A program made the position numbers and the translations under genes. The notes under the pieces are model-generated. The model was not told where the DNA came from. It saw only the letters and a list, made by a program, of their open reading frames with translations, and searched no databases. This document shows positions 44,955 to 54,718 of a DNA stretch of 64,000 nt, in pieces. How positions within the stretch are numbered: the stretch's first letter is position 1; each line of letters starts with the position of its first letter. The stretch is taken from assembly GCF_002734285.1 (NCBI RefSeq), contig NZ_NSEA01000023.1, forward strand, positions 62,001-126,000. The letters run 5' to 3'. Source of the stretch: Fredinandcohnia onubensis (GTDB lineage: Bacteria > Bacillota > Bacilli > Bacillales > Bacillaceae_L).

Positions 44955-46223
44955 ATGGCAAAACAATGGAACTTAGAACTAGCAAAAGAAGAATTTGAAA
45001 AACTGAGTCTTACACTATTAGCAACAAAATTTAAAAATACTAGCACTGAGATGGATTATCTATGTAATATATGTGGTCATACTGACAAGAAAACCTTGGG
45101 TAAAGTAGTATACAGAAAACAAGGATGTCCAAAGTGTGGAAAGAAAAAAGCAGGTGTTTCTAAAAGGCTTTCTATTGAAACAGTAAAAGAAGAATTATTA
45201 AAAAGGAAAGTAAGGTTACTATCGACTGATTATGTTAAACGCACTTTACCAATTAAATTTGAATGTAATTTATGTAAAAAAGAAGACGAAAGGACGTATG
45301 CATCCATAATAAAAAGTGAGTTTGGCTGCTTAGATTGTGGAGAAATACAGAAGCGTAAAAATCTTATTAAATATACTATAAAAGATGCGAAAAAGATCTT
45401 CTTAGAAGTTGGTTTAGATTTAACGGAGAAAGAATACAAATCTTTTCATGAAGAATTGTTATATGAATGTATTGAGTGCGGATATAAAAATAATAAAAGT
45501 CTAGCAAATGCGAAAAGTGGAAAGGGCTGTCCAAAATGTGCTGGAATTTTACCCTTAGAGTTTGAAGAAGTAAAAGAATTGTTTGCTGAAAATAATTTAC
45601 TTTTAAACGAAAAAGCATATATCAATGCACATACGTCCATGAAGTATATTTGTTTATTATGTGGCTATATGGGAGACAAAACTGTTTCAAACCTTAAAGC
45701 AGGTAAAGGATGTAGGGGTTGTGCTGATAATCAAATATCCGAAAATCAAAGATTGCCATATAAAGAAGTAAAAGAATTTATAGAATCTAAAGGGTGGAGA
45801 TTAGTCTCTACAACTTATGAAAAAGCAAGTGAAAAACTTCATTTAAGGTGTCCTGAAAATCACACAGTTTTTATGAAATTTAATAACTTTAAAAGTGGTA
45901 AAAGGTGTCGTAAATGTTCAGGTCTTGAATCACCAACATTAGAAGAACGGCAATCAATATTTTTAAAGCTAAATTTGACTTTATTGGATTTTGAATATAA
46001 GAATGGTAACAGTCCACTAAGGTATCAATGTCAGGAATGTAATTATGTAGGTTATAAAACTTATAAGAGTGCTAAGAACGGATTTGGCTGCTTATCTTGT
46101 TCTCCACAATCTGTTGGTGAAGAAAGGATTGCTGTTTGGCTTTCACTGAACAATATAAAGTATATTAGACAATTTACTTACTTAGCAATTTTAAGGCAGA
46201 AATCCTACGCTGCATGGTTCTAG
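44955..46223 (+). CDS. Zinc-ribbon-repeat protein with truncated C-terminal endonuclease-like domain
   Basis: 422 aa. Six repeats of about 65 residues each carry two CxxC knuckles: CNICG/CPKCG (C37-C40, C58-C61), CNLCK/CLDCG, CIECG/CPKCA, CLLCG/CRGCA, CPEN/CRKCS (first pair degenerate) and CQECN/CLSCS. The last 35 residues begin SVGEERIAVWLSLNNIKY, the start of an Vsr-like endonuclease domain as seen in phage and homing-type proteins with such ribbons. The domain stops almost at once: after about residue 410 the sequence is the antisense of a recombinase fragment. The encoded protein is probably inactive as a nuclease. Start ATG with GGGAG upstream. Confidence 0.75.
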   Translation: MAKQWNLELAKEEFEKLSLTLLATKFKNTSTEMDYLCNICGHTDKKTLGKVVYRKQGCPKCGKKKAGVSKRLSIETVKEELLKRKVRLLSTDYVKRTLPIKFECNLCKKEDERTYASIIKSEFGCLDCGEIQKRKNLIKYTIKDAKKIFLEVGLDLTEKEYKSFHEELLYECIECGYKNNKSLANAKSGKGCPKCAGILPLEFEEVKELFAENNLLLNEKAYINAHTSMKYICLLCGYMGDKTVSNLKAGKGCRGCADNQISENQRLPYKEVKEFIESKGWRLVSTTYEKASEKLHLRCPENHTVFMKFNNFKSGKRCRKCSGLESPTLEERQSIFLKLNLTLLDFEYKNGNSPLRYQCQECNYVGYKTYKSAKNGFGCLSCSPQSVGEERIAVWLSLNNIKYIRQFTYLAILRQKSYAAWF

Positions 46224-46434
46224 GCTTCATTTTTGCGTTCATCGTCTGGTCCTGGATAAATCGTCTCACAATAGAACGATTGAGCTCTTGCAAATTGCAA
46301 GAACGGTTGTGACGCTTCAAAAATTGGTGAAACAGTGTCAAATCATAATCGTAACTAAGAATGGTTAATTCTGAATAATTTTGTTCCACTTTTAAATACA
46401 GCAGAAATTCATCGACAGCTTGTTGCAAATCCAT
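46174..46434 (-). pseudogene. Tyrosine recombinase/integrase, N-terminal fragment
   Basis: 86 residues from the ATG at 46434 (GGAGGTCG site). It is the N-terminal core-binding (SAM-like) domain: DEFLLYLKVEQNYSELTILS, then RSIVRRFIQDQ and RTMQRRISALKLLSK. A full enzyme has about 300 residues with a C-terminal R-HxxR-Y catalytic domain; here it ends right after ALK, where it meets the truncated zinc-ribbon gene. So it is a broken fragment left by rearrangement. The start and ribosome site are intact. Confidence 0.75.
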
Positions 46435-46496
46435 AGGGATCGACCTCCAAAAAAGTAAATTATTTGGACGCACCGTATCATTAAATCCCGACCCTA

Positions 46497-46526
46497 GGAG
46501 TTATCAGAGCGGTACCGGAAGTTATC
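46497..46526. repeat. Short direct repeat upstream of the recombinase fragment
   Basis: GGAGTTATC at 46497 and GGAAGTTATC at 46517 in a G+C-richer patch immediately outside the recombinase fragment. They could be recombinase-binding or element-end sequences; the evidence is only the repetition and position. The rest of 46435-46798 shows no gene. Confidence 0.35.
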
Positions 46527-46798
46527 CGGACACTCCAACATATTATCGTCAAGTTAGGGGGAGCCAACTTCACAATATCCATTATTATAAGAAGTTAAGT
46601 CATTTGTTATTGTTCTGATGCAGATTGTAGCTAGTAGACATAATATCTATTCTAGGAACTTAGATAAAACCGTAAATTTAACAGCAAATCCATGATATAA
46701 TCAAGTTAACACAAATTCCATAAGCTTTATTAATTGCGTTCTTCATTAACTTACATATCTAACTACATATATAATTTCACTCAGGAGCTGATCTACAA

Positions 46799-47143
46799 AT
46801 GCCTTATGAAAGCAAAATTAGACACCATAATGCCGATCGTGTTACCAAAAATACTACTGTTAGCCGCAGTTTACTTGAACAAATTAAAGAAATAGCAAAC
46901 CATAAACAAGTTCCGTTCAATCAATTACTAACTGAAGGAATTGATTACGTATTAGATACTTATAAGAAACCTAAAGAATATAAATCCCCAGTTAAACCTA
47001 AAGATCGCATCAAAATGGGCACAACATTTAGTAATTCACAATATGAACAACTAAAAGATCGTGCACGTAGACTTCATACACATGCAAACACATTAATTGA
47101 AATCGGAATGGAATTTATCATTAAAAAATATCATAATGATTAA
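46799..47143 (+). CDS. Hypothetical protein with two ribbon-helix-helix-like repeats
   Basis: 114 aa, AGGAG 11 bases upstream. Two halves look alike: residues about 18-55 (NTTVSRSLLEQIKEIANHK, then LLTEGIDYVL) and 76-110 (GTTFSNSQYEQLKDRARRL, then LIEIGMEFII). Each has a short strand, then two helices, as in ribbon-helix-helix DNA-binding domains, joined by a Lys/Pro-rich linker. A single-chain RHH pair would bind DNA as a pseudo-dimer. No antitoxin/toxin partner is adjacent. Fold assignment is by pattern only. Confidence 0.6.
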   Translation: MPYESKIRHHNADRVTKNTTVSRSLLEQIKEIANHKQVPFNQLLTEGIDYVLDTYKKPKEYKSPVKPKDRIKMGTTFSNSQYEQLKDRARRLHTHANTLIEIGMEFIIKKYHND

Positions 47144-47238
47144 TTCCAGCCCTCCCTCGTATTTCCTTGGATTTTAGTTTACATAATATTATTATGTTAA
47201 ACTTTTAACTTTTCTGCTAATCCTTATCTTCCCGTCTT

Positions 47239-47496
47239 TTAATTTAACTTCCCACGAATTTCTATAAATTCATCTAATAACTCCTTCATCTCAGCTTGAT
47301 TAAGCCTAATCGGCATCTGATCATTTAACGTAATATAATGCTCGTTTTCCCCACTATCTACTTTTCTTGATAAGTAATCACAAATCGCTCCTAGCCTCTC
47401 CTTGCTTATTACAGATTGGGTAGTCATATGCTTGAATTGCGTTAACACAAATGCTTCTTCTTCAATTTCTCCCATAATCAATTTATTCTCATCCAT
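47239..47496 (-). CDS. Hypothetical protein (85 aa)
   Basis: ATG at 47496 with AAAGGTGG 8 bases upstream. Acidic, mostly helical; contains HYITLNDQMPIRLNQAEMKE. No signal or membrane segment. Family not recognised. It is convergent with the RHH-like gene. Confidence 0.5.
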   Translation of the reverse strand: MDENKLIMGEIEEEAFVLTQFKHMTTQSVISKERLGAICDYLSRKVDSGENEHYITLNDQMPIRLNQAEMKELLDEFIEIRGKLN

Positions 47497-47631
47497 TCAT
47501 TGTTCCACCTTTCTTATCATTAAATTGCTCTTCATCCCTCTTCTTTATAACAACTAACAGCTTTAATCATTGAATCTTTATTTCTTTTCTTGTATGTTTT
47601 AATTATCTATATTGAAAGGATCGAGAATTTG

Positions 47632-48813
47632 ATGACCAAAAAGCTATATTATGAAAATCCATACTTAACAAATTGGACAACCACAGTAACAAATATTATA
47701 AAAAAAGATGACTTCTGTCTTGTAACACTTGAGGAAACTGCTTTTTATCCTGAAGGTGGTGGGCAGCCATCTGATTCTGGAAAGATTGATCATATTCAAG
47801 TATTAGATGTCTATCAAGAAGCCGGAGAGGTATACCACAAACTCTCCCATCCCCCTGAAAACCGGACTGTAAAGTGTCAAATTGACTGGAAACTACGATA
47901 TGACCATATGCAACAACATACAGGCCAGCATTTGTTATCAGCCATCTGTATTGAAGAATATGATGCACACACATCAAGCTTCCATTTAGGGAAAGACACC
48001 GTTTCAATTGATTTAAGTATCCCAGAATTTAATGCTGATCAGCTCCTACATATTGAAAAGCAGGTTAATAAAGCTATCTATGAAAACCGCGAAATTAGAA
48101 CATATTTTGTTTCTAAAGAACAAGTGAGTACCCTTCCCCTTCGAAAAACACCTGACGTTGAAGGTGATGAAATGCGCATTGTTGAAATTGATGGTATCGA
48201 TACATCTGCATGCGCAGGCACACATGTGTCAAGAACTGGCGAGTTAGGACTTATGAAGCTTTTAAAAACGGAAAAAAGCAAAGGAAATACACGTGTATAC
48301 TTTATTTTCGGTAGCCGTGCTTTAGAGGATTATCAAGCAACACATAGTGTTTTGACAACCTTAGCAAACAAACATAGCACGAATCGCGAAGGGCTAATCG
48401 AAAAAATTACTAAAATAGAAACAGATAACAAACAATTCCAGAGAGAAATCGAGGAGTTAAAAGGGAAACTTAATCAGTACCTAGCTCAAGAACTTATTCA
48501 ATCTCATAATGATTCAATCATTAGCCAATCATTCGATGAAAAAGCTTTAAAAGAACTTCAAGGAATTGCAAAACAAATTAATGAAGCGTCCAATCAATGT
48601 GTGATTTTTACATCTACACTAGAAAATAAACTACTTATCTCCCATAATGGAACGCTTCCCATTGAGTGTGGAAAGTTATTTAAACAAGAGCTTGGAAATT
48701 TTAATGGAAAAGGTGGCGGCAATAACACAACCGCACAAGCCGCATTCGATAACTTAGAAGATATGAAGGCATTTAAAAGCTTTTTAGAAATAAAAATAAA
48801 AGAATCTTTATAA
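47632..48813 (+). CDS. Alanyl-tRNA editing protein (AlaX-L type, with DHHA1 domain)
   Basis: 393 aa from the ATG at 47632 (a TTG at 47629 is closer to AAAGGATCG). The N-terminal part corresponds to the threonyl/alanyl-tRNA second additional domain with HTGQHLL and CAGTHV, giving the H-H-C-H zinc site of the editing centre. A coiled coil (about residues 255-295) leads to a C-terminal DHHA1 domain with FNGKGGGNNTTAQAAF. It hydrolyses Ser- or Gly-mischarged tRNA(Ala) in trans. It ends at a bidirectional terminator shared with the next gene. Confidence 0.9.
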   Translation: MTKKLYYENPYLTNWTTTVTNIIKKDDFCLVTLEETAFYPEGGGQPSDSGKIDHIQVLDVYQEAGEVYHKLSHPPENRTVKCQIDWKLRYDHMQQHTGQHLLSAICIEEYDAHTSSFHLGKDTVSIDLSIPEFNADQLLHIEKQVNKAIYENREIRTYFVSKEQVSTLPLRKTPDVEGDEMRIVEIDGIDTSACAGTHVSRTGELGLMKLLKTEKSKGNTRVYFIFGSRALEDYQATHSVLTTLANKHSTNREGLIEKITKIETDNKQFQREIEELKGKLNQYLAQELIQSHNDSIISQSFDEKALKELQGIAKQINEASNQCVIFTSTLENKLLISHNGTLPIECGKLFKQELGNFNGKGGGNNTTAQAAFDNLEDMKAFKSFLEIKIKESL

Positions 48814-48814
48814 G

Positions 48815-48844
48815 AAAAAAGCTACCTGCAATGGTAGCTTTTTC
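48815..48844. terminator. Bidirectional terminator
   Basis: AAAAAGCTACC and GGTAGCTTTTT around TGCAAT serve both convergent genes. Confidence 0.8.
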
Positions 48845-49899
48845 TATAGTTTATCTGATTTAAAGTTTAGATTAATGACACCAGCTTTTGTTAAAGAATC
48901 ATAAAGAATCACTAATAGTGGACCAAGTAGTAATCCAACAATGCCGATTATTTTAAACCCTAGGTACATACTGATGAGTGCTGCTAAAGCACTGATACCG
49001 AAACTTTGCGAATAAACCTTCGGCTCAATAATTTTTCGAATCACGGTTATAAGTACAAAAAGAATAAATAATCCAATTCCAAGCTTCGTATTTCCGTTGA
49101 TTAATACGAAAATGGCCCATGGAACGATAAACGATCCTGTACCTAATATAGGTAGTAAATCGACCAGTACAATGAGCAAGGATACAATTAGAAGATACTT
49201 AACTTCTAAGATCCAAAGCCCAATATATGTAACAACAAAAGTTACTCCACTAAGAACTATCTGAGCCTTTAAAAAGCCTACAAATATCTTTTTTAATTGG
49301 GTTATTACAATCTTCATTTTTTCAATAGAGCTTTCTTGCAGCATATCTTTAAGCCTGTTTTTAATTCCAGGTAGATCATTCATGAAAAGAAAAGCTGCCA
49401 CTAAATAAACAATTAGCTCTAATAATAGCTGAGGAAGACTTGAAACGAAACTAAACGTCCCCTCTGTTAAATTCCTTGCTGCAACGATTAATAAATCCTG
49501 GAAGGAATACAGGGTATTCATAATAGAATCCAAGACTTCCTTAGGTAAATCCTCAAAATAAGTTTCAAACTTTTCAAAGGTTGCAATAATTTGGTCTGTA
49601 TCAATACTTGAAACATAAAACGGTATATTTTTTACGACTGTAATCATTTGATTAATGATGACATTGACTAATAAGTATCCCAAAAATAAAACGAACACCA
49701 TAAAAATAACAAACGTTACTGTAACCGAATAAATCCGTTTAAATCGGTATTTTGTGATTAATAAATTTACTAATGGCTCTAATAACAGAGCAGTTAGAAA
49801 GGCCAAAATCAATGAAATTGACATTGGTAATAAATACAATAAAACAATTGCTACTATGAGAAGGAGAATATTTCTTTTATTAATATATTTTTTTACCAT
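48844..49899 (-). CDS. AI-2E family transporter (PerM-like membrane protein)
   Basis: 351 aa with the family layout: two or three N-terminal membrane segments, an amphipathic middle (about residues 70-200 with PFYVSSIDTDQI), then a membrane block with VDLLPILGTGSFIVPWAIF, which is the signature stretch. Despite the name, B. subtilis members (such as YtvI, YubA, YueF) are of uncertain function. It is monocistronic, between convergent and tandem terminators. Confidence 0.88.
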   Translation of the reverse strand: MVKKYINKRNILLLIVAIVLLYLLPMSISLILAFLTALLLEPLVNLLITKYRFKRIYSVTVTFVIFMVFVLFLGYLLVNVIINQMITVVKNIPFYVSSIDTDQIIATFEKFETYFEDLPKEVLDSIMNTLYSFQDLLIVAARNLTEGTFSFVSSLPQLLLELIVYLVAAFLFMNDLPGIKNRLKDMLQESSIEKMKIVITQLKKIFVGFLKAQIVLSGVTFVVTYIGLWILEVKYLLIVSLLIVLVDLLPILGTGSFIVPWAIFVLINGNTKLGIGLFILFVLITVIRKIIEPKVYSQSFGISALAALISMYLGFKIIGIVGLLLGPLLVILYDSLTKAGVINLNFKSDKL

Positions 49900-50020
49900 T
49901 TTCGCAAAATTACCTACTCTCTAATCCTTATAAAATTATTGTACAGTAAAGCAGGGATATTTAAAATATAAATATTTTTCAAAATAGATACTTCTAGTTA
50001 ACAATATTATTTCATAATCA

Positions 50021-50048
50021 AAAACAGCTACCCTTAAGTAGCTGCTTT
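50021..50048 (-). terminator. Terminator of parE-parC
   Basis: Arms CAGCTAC / GTAGCTG; followed on the minus strand by TTTTTGA. Eight bases after the parC stop. Confidence 0.75.
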
Positions 50049-50055
50049 TCGATCA

Positions 50056-52500
50056 TTATTTTATTTCGTCAGAATTTTCCTCATTTGTGACAATCCATGT
50101 ATCAATTACTTCTCCCGCTTCATCTGTATCAACTACAAATGAACCGTTGCTATAACGATCATTTGGACGTAAGGATTTTATTTCGACTGATTCGATTTTT
50201 CCGTTTTGTGTCTTAAGGAAAAGTTCATCTTGATTTGTTACTAAATGTGCGCCTGAAATACGATGTGGATGATTTTTCAACTCACGAAGCATAACTAATC
50301 CACGTTTTGCTCTTGTTGCTTTTTCGAATTCTGTGATTTTCATCTTCTTGACTGCTCCACGTTGTGTAACAATACTTATCTCAGCTGGCGTTGATGGTGG
50401 TACTACCGAACCGGCAACAACATAATCGCCATCCTTTAAGTTGATACCTTTAACACCTGCTGCTCTTGCACCAACAACGTTGACTTCTTCTTCTCCAAAC
50501 CAGAGTCCATACCCTAGATGCGTAACTAAGAAGACATCCATATTGCCGTTTGTGATATGAACAGATACAACTTCATCATCGTTTTTCAGATTAATTGCAA
50601 CGAGTGGTTTTGAATAACGTTGTGCTTTATACATAGTTAACTCTGACTTTTTCACCATACCGTTTTTGGTGATAAAGAGTAGATATTCTGGCAACTCGAA
50701 GTTCGTAACAGGTAATGCCTCTATAATGAATTCATCACGATCAATACTTATGATATTGGCAACGTGTTGTCCTAGATCTTTCCACCTTATATCGGGTAAT
50801 TCGTGAACTGGAATATATAAATAATTCCCTTTGTTTGTAAAGAGCAATAATGTATCGGTTGTATTGATTTCAAATTTGTGTAACAGTCGATCTGTATCCT
50901 TCATACCAAAATCTTGGCCGTTTGATGCAGCATATGATCGAGGGCTTGTCCGTTTAACATAGCCGTCCTGGGTGACAGTTACAATTACATCCTCAGATGG
51001 GATTAAAACCTCAAGATTAATCTTTATTTCTTCAATCTCGTCTTCTATTTTTGAACGACGATTATCTGCATAGGTTTTTTTAACTCGCTTCAGGTCATTT
51101 TTTATGACCTGAAAAAGCTTGCGTTCATTTTGTAGAATTTCTACTAATTCACTTATCTTTTTATTTAACTCATCATACTCTTGCTGAAGTGCTGTGATAT
51201 CAGTGTTTGTTAAGCGATATAATTGCAAGGAAACGATTGCTTCAGATTGCGGCTCTGTAAATCCGAATTTATCGATTAAATTATTTTTCGCGTCCTTTTT
51301 ATCCTTTGAAGCACGAATTGTCGCAATAACCTCATCTAAGATGGATAATGCCTTAATAAGACCTTCTACAACATGCTGACGTTCACGTGCTTTTTCTAGT
51401 TCATAATGCGACCGATTGGTAATAACCTCTTTTTGATGTGCAATGTACGCATCCAATATTTTTGGCAGGCTCATCAATACTGGTCGTCTGTCCATGATAG
51501 CAACCATGTTAAAGTTATAGGTTATTTGAAGATCAGTATTTTTATAGAGGAAGTTTAGCACTCCTTGTGCGTCTGCCTCTTTTTTCAATTCAATCACGAT
51601 TCTTAGACCTGTTCGGTCAGTTTCATCACGTACCTCATTTATACCTTCTACTTTACGGTCTAAACGAATCTCGTCAATTTTTTTAACCATATTTGCTTTA
51701 TTCACTTCATATGGTATTTCAGTGACAACGATTTGTTGTTTTCCACCGCGAAGATCCTCAATCTCTACTTTTCCACGGACAATGATTTTACCTTTTCCTG
51801 TTTCATAGGCTTTCTTTATCCCTTCAATCCCTTGAATAATACCACCTGTTGGGAAATCAGGGCCCTTAATCACTTCCATGAGTTCATCAACAGTTGAGTC
51901 TGGATTGTCTATACGCTTGATGACACCATCTATAACTTCTCCAAGATGATGAGGCGGAATATCTGTAGCATAACCTGCTGAAATTCCAGTAGAACCATTT
52001 ACAAGTAAGTTTGGGAACATCGCTGGTAATACGACTGGTTCTTTGCTTGTATCATCAAAGTTCGGAATAAATTCAACTGTGTTTTTTTCAATATCACGTA
52101 AAAGCTCGGAAGCAAGACTTGAAAGACGTGCCTCCGTATAACGCATAGCTGCTGGTGGATCACCATCATTACTACCATTATTTCCGTGCATTTCCACCAG
52201 GACATTCCGAACCTTCCAATCCTGACTTAGACGAACCATCGCATCATATACAGATGTGTCACCGTGAGGATGGTAGTTACCAATTACATTACCAACCGTT
52301 TTAGCCGACTTACGAAAACCTTTTTCAGCTGTATTACCTTCAACATGCATGGCATAAAGGATTCGCCTTTGAACGGGTTTAAGACCATCCCTTGCATCTG
52401 GTAAAGCACGATCTTGAATAATATATTTACTATATCTACCGAAGCGATCTCCAATTACCTCCTCTAGAGGTAGATCACGGTATTGTTCTGTTTGTACCAT
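50056..52500 (-). CDS. parC: DNA topoisomerase IV subunit A
   Basis: 814 aa, normal length for Gram-positive ParC/GrlA. The breakage-reunion domain has SRALPD-like [17 protein letters not shown], the quinolone-determining segment [15 protein letters not shown], and the active tyrosine in [10 protein letters not shown]. The C-terminal half has the beta-pinwheel repeats ([26 protein letters not shown]). It decatenates chromosomes with ParE. It starts six bases after the parE stop and is clearly co-transcribed. At the positions equivalent to E. coli Ser80 and Glu84 it has T82 and D86. Confidence 0.97.
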   Translation of the reverse strand: MVQTEQYRDLPLEEVIGDRFGRYSKYIIQDRALPDARDGLKPVQRRILYAMHVEGNTAEKGFRKSAKTVGNVIGNYHPHGDTSVYDAMVRLSQDWKVRNVLVEMHGNNGSNDGDPPAAMRYTEARLSSLASELLRDIEKNTVEFIPNFDDTSKEPVVLPAMFPNLLVNGSTGISAGYATDIPPHHLGEVIDGVIKRIDNPDSTVDELMEVIKGPDFPTGGIIQGIEGIKKAYETGKGKIIVRGKVEIEDLRGGKQQIVVTEIPYEVNKANMVKKIDEIRLDRKVEGINEVRDETDRTGLRIVIELKKEADAQGVLNFLYKNTDLQITYNFNMVAIMDRRPVLMSLPKILDAYIAHQKEVITNRSHYELEKARERQHVVEGLIKALSILDEVIATIRASKDKKDAKNNLIDKFGFTEPQSEAIVSLQLYRLTNTDITALQQEYDELNKKISELVEILQNERKLFQVIKNDLKRVKKTYADNRRSKIEDEIEEIKINLEVLIPSEDVIVTVTQDGYVKRTSPRSYAASNGQDFGMKDTDRLLHKFEINTTDTLLLFTNKGNYLYIPVHELPDIRWKDLGQHVANIISIDRDEFIIEALPVTNFELPEYLLFITKNGMVKKSELTMYKAQRYSKPLVAINLKNDDEVVSVHITNGNMDVFLVTHLGYGLWFGEEEVNVVGARAAGVKGINLKDGDYVVAGSVVPPSTPAEISIVTQRGAVKKMKITEFEKATRAKRGLVMLRELKNHPHRISGAHLVTNQDELFLKTQNGKIESVEIKSLRPNDRYSNGSFVVDTDEAGEVIDTWIVTNEENSDEIK

Positions 52501-52506
52501 TTATTG

Positions 52507-54471
52507 TTACTCCCCTTCTACGACCGATAAATTTTCATTGTCCAAAATATTCGAATCATCTTCAAGACCAAAGGCAACATTTGATTCAATCCACTTACGG
52601 CGCGGTTCAACCTTATCGCCCATTAGTGTTGTTACTCTTCGTTCAGCCCTTGCTACGTCATCGATACGGACTCGAATTAGCGTTCTCGTTTCAGGGTTCA
52701 TTGTTGTATCCCAAAGCTGGTCGGCATTCATTTCTCCTAAACCTTTATAGCGTTGAATCATATACCCTTTTCCGACTTTAGCGATGGCATGCTTTAATTC
52801 ATTATCATTCCATGCATACTCAATGACTTCTTTCTTACCTGTTCCTTTACTTACCTTATAAAGCGGTGGTAACGCAATATATATCTTACCCGCTTCAATT
52901 AATGGCTTCATATATCGATAAAAGAAGGTTAAAAGCAGTACTTGAATATGTGCACCGTCGGTATCTGCGTCTGTCATGATAACAATCTTATCATAATTGA
53001 TATCAGCAATAGTAAAATCAGCTCCAACGCCACCGCCAATTGTATGAATGATTGTATTGATCTCTTCATTTTTAAAGATATCGGCAAGCTTTGCTTTTTC
53101 TGTATTAATAACTTTACCTCTTAACGGAAGAACTGCTTGGAAACGACGGTCACGTCCTTGTTTGGCAGACCCTCCAGCAGAATCCCCTTCGACAAGATAA
53201 AGTTCATTTTTATCGGGATTTTTAGACTGGGCAGGAGTTAGTTTACCACTTAATAACGCTTCTGATTTCTTTCGTTTCTTTCCGCTTCTTGCTTCTTCTC
53301 TTGCTTTTCTTGCTGCTTCTCTTGCTTGAGCAGCTTTTACCGATTTTTTAACAAGAAGGGTACTTACATCTGGATTTTCCTCAAGAAAGTAAGCGAGGTT
53401 TTCGGAAACAACTGAATCGACAGCTGAGCGTGCTTCACTAGTTCCAAGCTTTCCTTTTGTTTGTCCTTCAAATTGCAATAATTCTTCAGGAATACGAACG
53501 GATACAATAGCCGTTAACCCCTCGCGAATATCAGAACCATCAAGATTTTTATCTTTTTCTTTTAATTGGCCTGTTTTACGAGCATATTCATTAAAAGCAC
53601 GGGTCAAGGCTGTTTTTGATCCAACCTCATGTGTACCTCCATCCTTTGTTCTAACGTTATTTACAAAGGATAAGATATTCTCTGAATACCCATCATTAAA
53701 TTGAAACGCAAAATCTACCTCAATTCGGTTCTGAACCCCTTCAAAAGAAACGACAGGATGTAGTACATCCTTTTCCTCATTCAAGTATTCTACGAACGCT
53801 TCAATCCCATTTTCATAATGATAAACCTCATGGAAATCATTTCGGTCATCAAAGATCTCAATCTTTAGCCCTTTTAATAAAAAGGCGGATTCTCTTAAGC
53901 GCTCACTCAATGTTTCAAAATTAAATGTAGTCGTACTAAAAATCGTAGGGTCCGGCTTAAAATGGATCGTGGTACCCGATTGATTTGTTTTTCCGATATT
54001 CTCAAGGGTAGTAGCAGGTTTGCCACCATTTTCAAAGCGCTGTTCATATACGAATCCATTACGCTTAATCGTGACTGTAAGCCATTCAGACAATGCATTA
54101 ACAACCGATGCTCCAACCCCATGGAGACCTCCACTTGCTTTATACCCACCTTGTCCAAATTTACCGCCTGCATGTAGCACAGTAAAAATAACCTCAGGTG
54201 TTGGTTTACCCATTTTATGCATGCCAGTTGGCATTCCACGTCCTTTATCCTGGACACTTAAACTATTGTCTTTATGGATTCTAACAATGATGTGATTCCC
54301 ATAACCTGATAGGGCTTCGTCGACCGAGTTGTCTACAATTTCATAAACGAGGTGGTGAAGTCCTTTACTATCAGTGCTTCCAATATACATACCAGGTCTC
54401 TTTCTAACGGCTTCAAGGCCTTCTAATACCTGTATTGCATCATCATTGTAGTCAAATTGTTGCTTAGCCAA
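52507..54471 (-). CDS. parE: DNA topoisomerase IV subunit B
   Basis: 654 aa from a TTG at 54471, with AAAGGGG 8 bases upstream; the ATG at 54495 would add eight residues absent from relatives. GHKL ATPase motifs are EIVDNSVDEAL, DKGRGMPTG and GLHGVGASVVNAL. The TOPRIM part has VEGDSAGGSAKQGRDRRFQA, PLRGKVIN and DADTDGAHI. It supplies ATP-driven strand passage for ParC. The leader holds a 9-bp inverted repeat (54499-54526). Confidence 0.97.
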   Translation of the reverse strand: MAKQQFDYNDDAIQVLEGLEAVRKRPGMYIGSTDSKGLHHLVYEIVDNSVDEALSGYGNHIIVRIHKDNSLSVQDKGRGMPTGMHKMGKPTPEVIFTVLHAGGKFGQGGYKASGGLHGVGASVVNALSEWLTVTIKRNGFVYEQRFENGGKPATTLENIGKTNQSGTTIHFKPDPTIFSTTTFNFETLSERLRESAFLLKGLKIEIFDDRNDFHEVYHYENGIEAFVEYLNEEKDVLHPVVSFEGVQNRIEVDFAFQFNDGYSENILSFVNNVRTKDGGTHEVGSKTALTRAFNEYARKTGQLKEKDKNLDGSDIREGLTAIVSVRIPEELLQFEGQTKGKLGTSEARSAVDSVVSENLAYFLEENPDVSTLLVKKSVKAAQAREAARKAREEARSGKKRKKSEALLSGKLTPAQSKNPDKNELYLVEGDSAGGSAKQGRDRRFQAVLPLRGKVINTEKAKLADIFKNEEINTIIHTIGGGVGADFTIADINYDKIVIMTDADTDGAHIQVLLLTFFYRYMKPLIEAGKIYIALPPLYKVSKGTGKKEVIEYAWNDNELKHAIAKVGKGYMIQRYKGLGEMNADQLWDTTMNPETRTLIRVRIDDVARAERRVTTLMGDKVEPRRKWIESNVAFGLEDDSNILDNENLSVVEGE

Positions 54472-54498
54472 AAAACATACCCCTTTCATATACAAAAC

Positions 54499-54526
54499 AC
54501 TTGGGTTTTTAACTTTTAACCCAAGT
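54499..54526 (-). promoter_or_regulatory. Stem-loop in the parE leader
   Basis: Perfect arms ACTTGGGTT / AACCCAAGT with a 10-base loop, 28 bases upstream of the parE start. On the minus strand it is followed by GTGTTTTG, not a good T-run. It could modulate translation or be a weak attenuator. Confidence 0.4.
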
Positions 54527-54677
54527 ACATAGCTAATAAATAGCCTCTCTCTATATAAGTAGTATCACTAATTTAGTTGTTTCTTACTTAACAGAACAAA
54601 CGTTTTGTTTTTTAATGCCTCACCTTTTATTTTATATCTTTATCGAAATTTCGCAAACCGTTTCTCGCGAAAAGGAG

Positions 54678-54705
54678 AAAATCCTTGTATAAGAACAAGG
54701 ATTTT
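54678..54705 (-). terminator. Terminator of the CoA-binding protein gene
   Basis: Arms AAAATCCTTGT / ACAAGGATTTT; adjacent to the stop at 54719 on the minus strand. Confidence 0.7.
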
Positions 54706-54718
54706 ATCTCATGGTTTG

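Noticed and set aside
52538-54295. Several 60-90 residue plus-strand frames over parE
   Set aside because: All are shadows of the well-supported parE frame.
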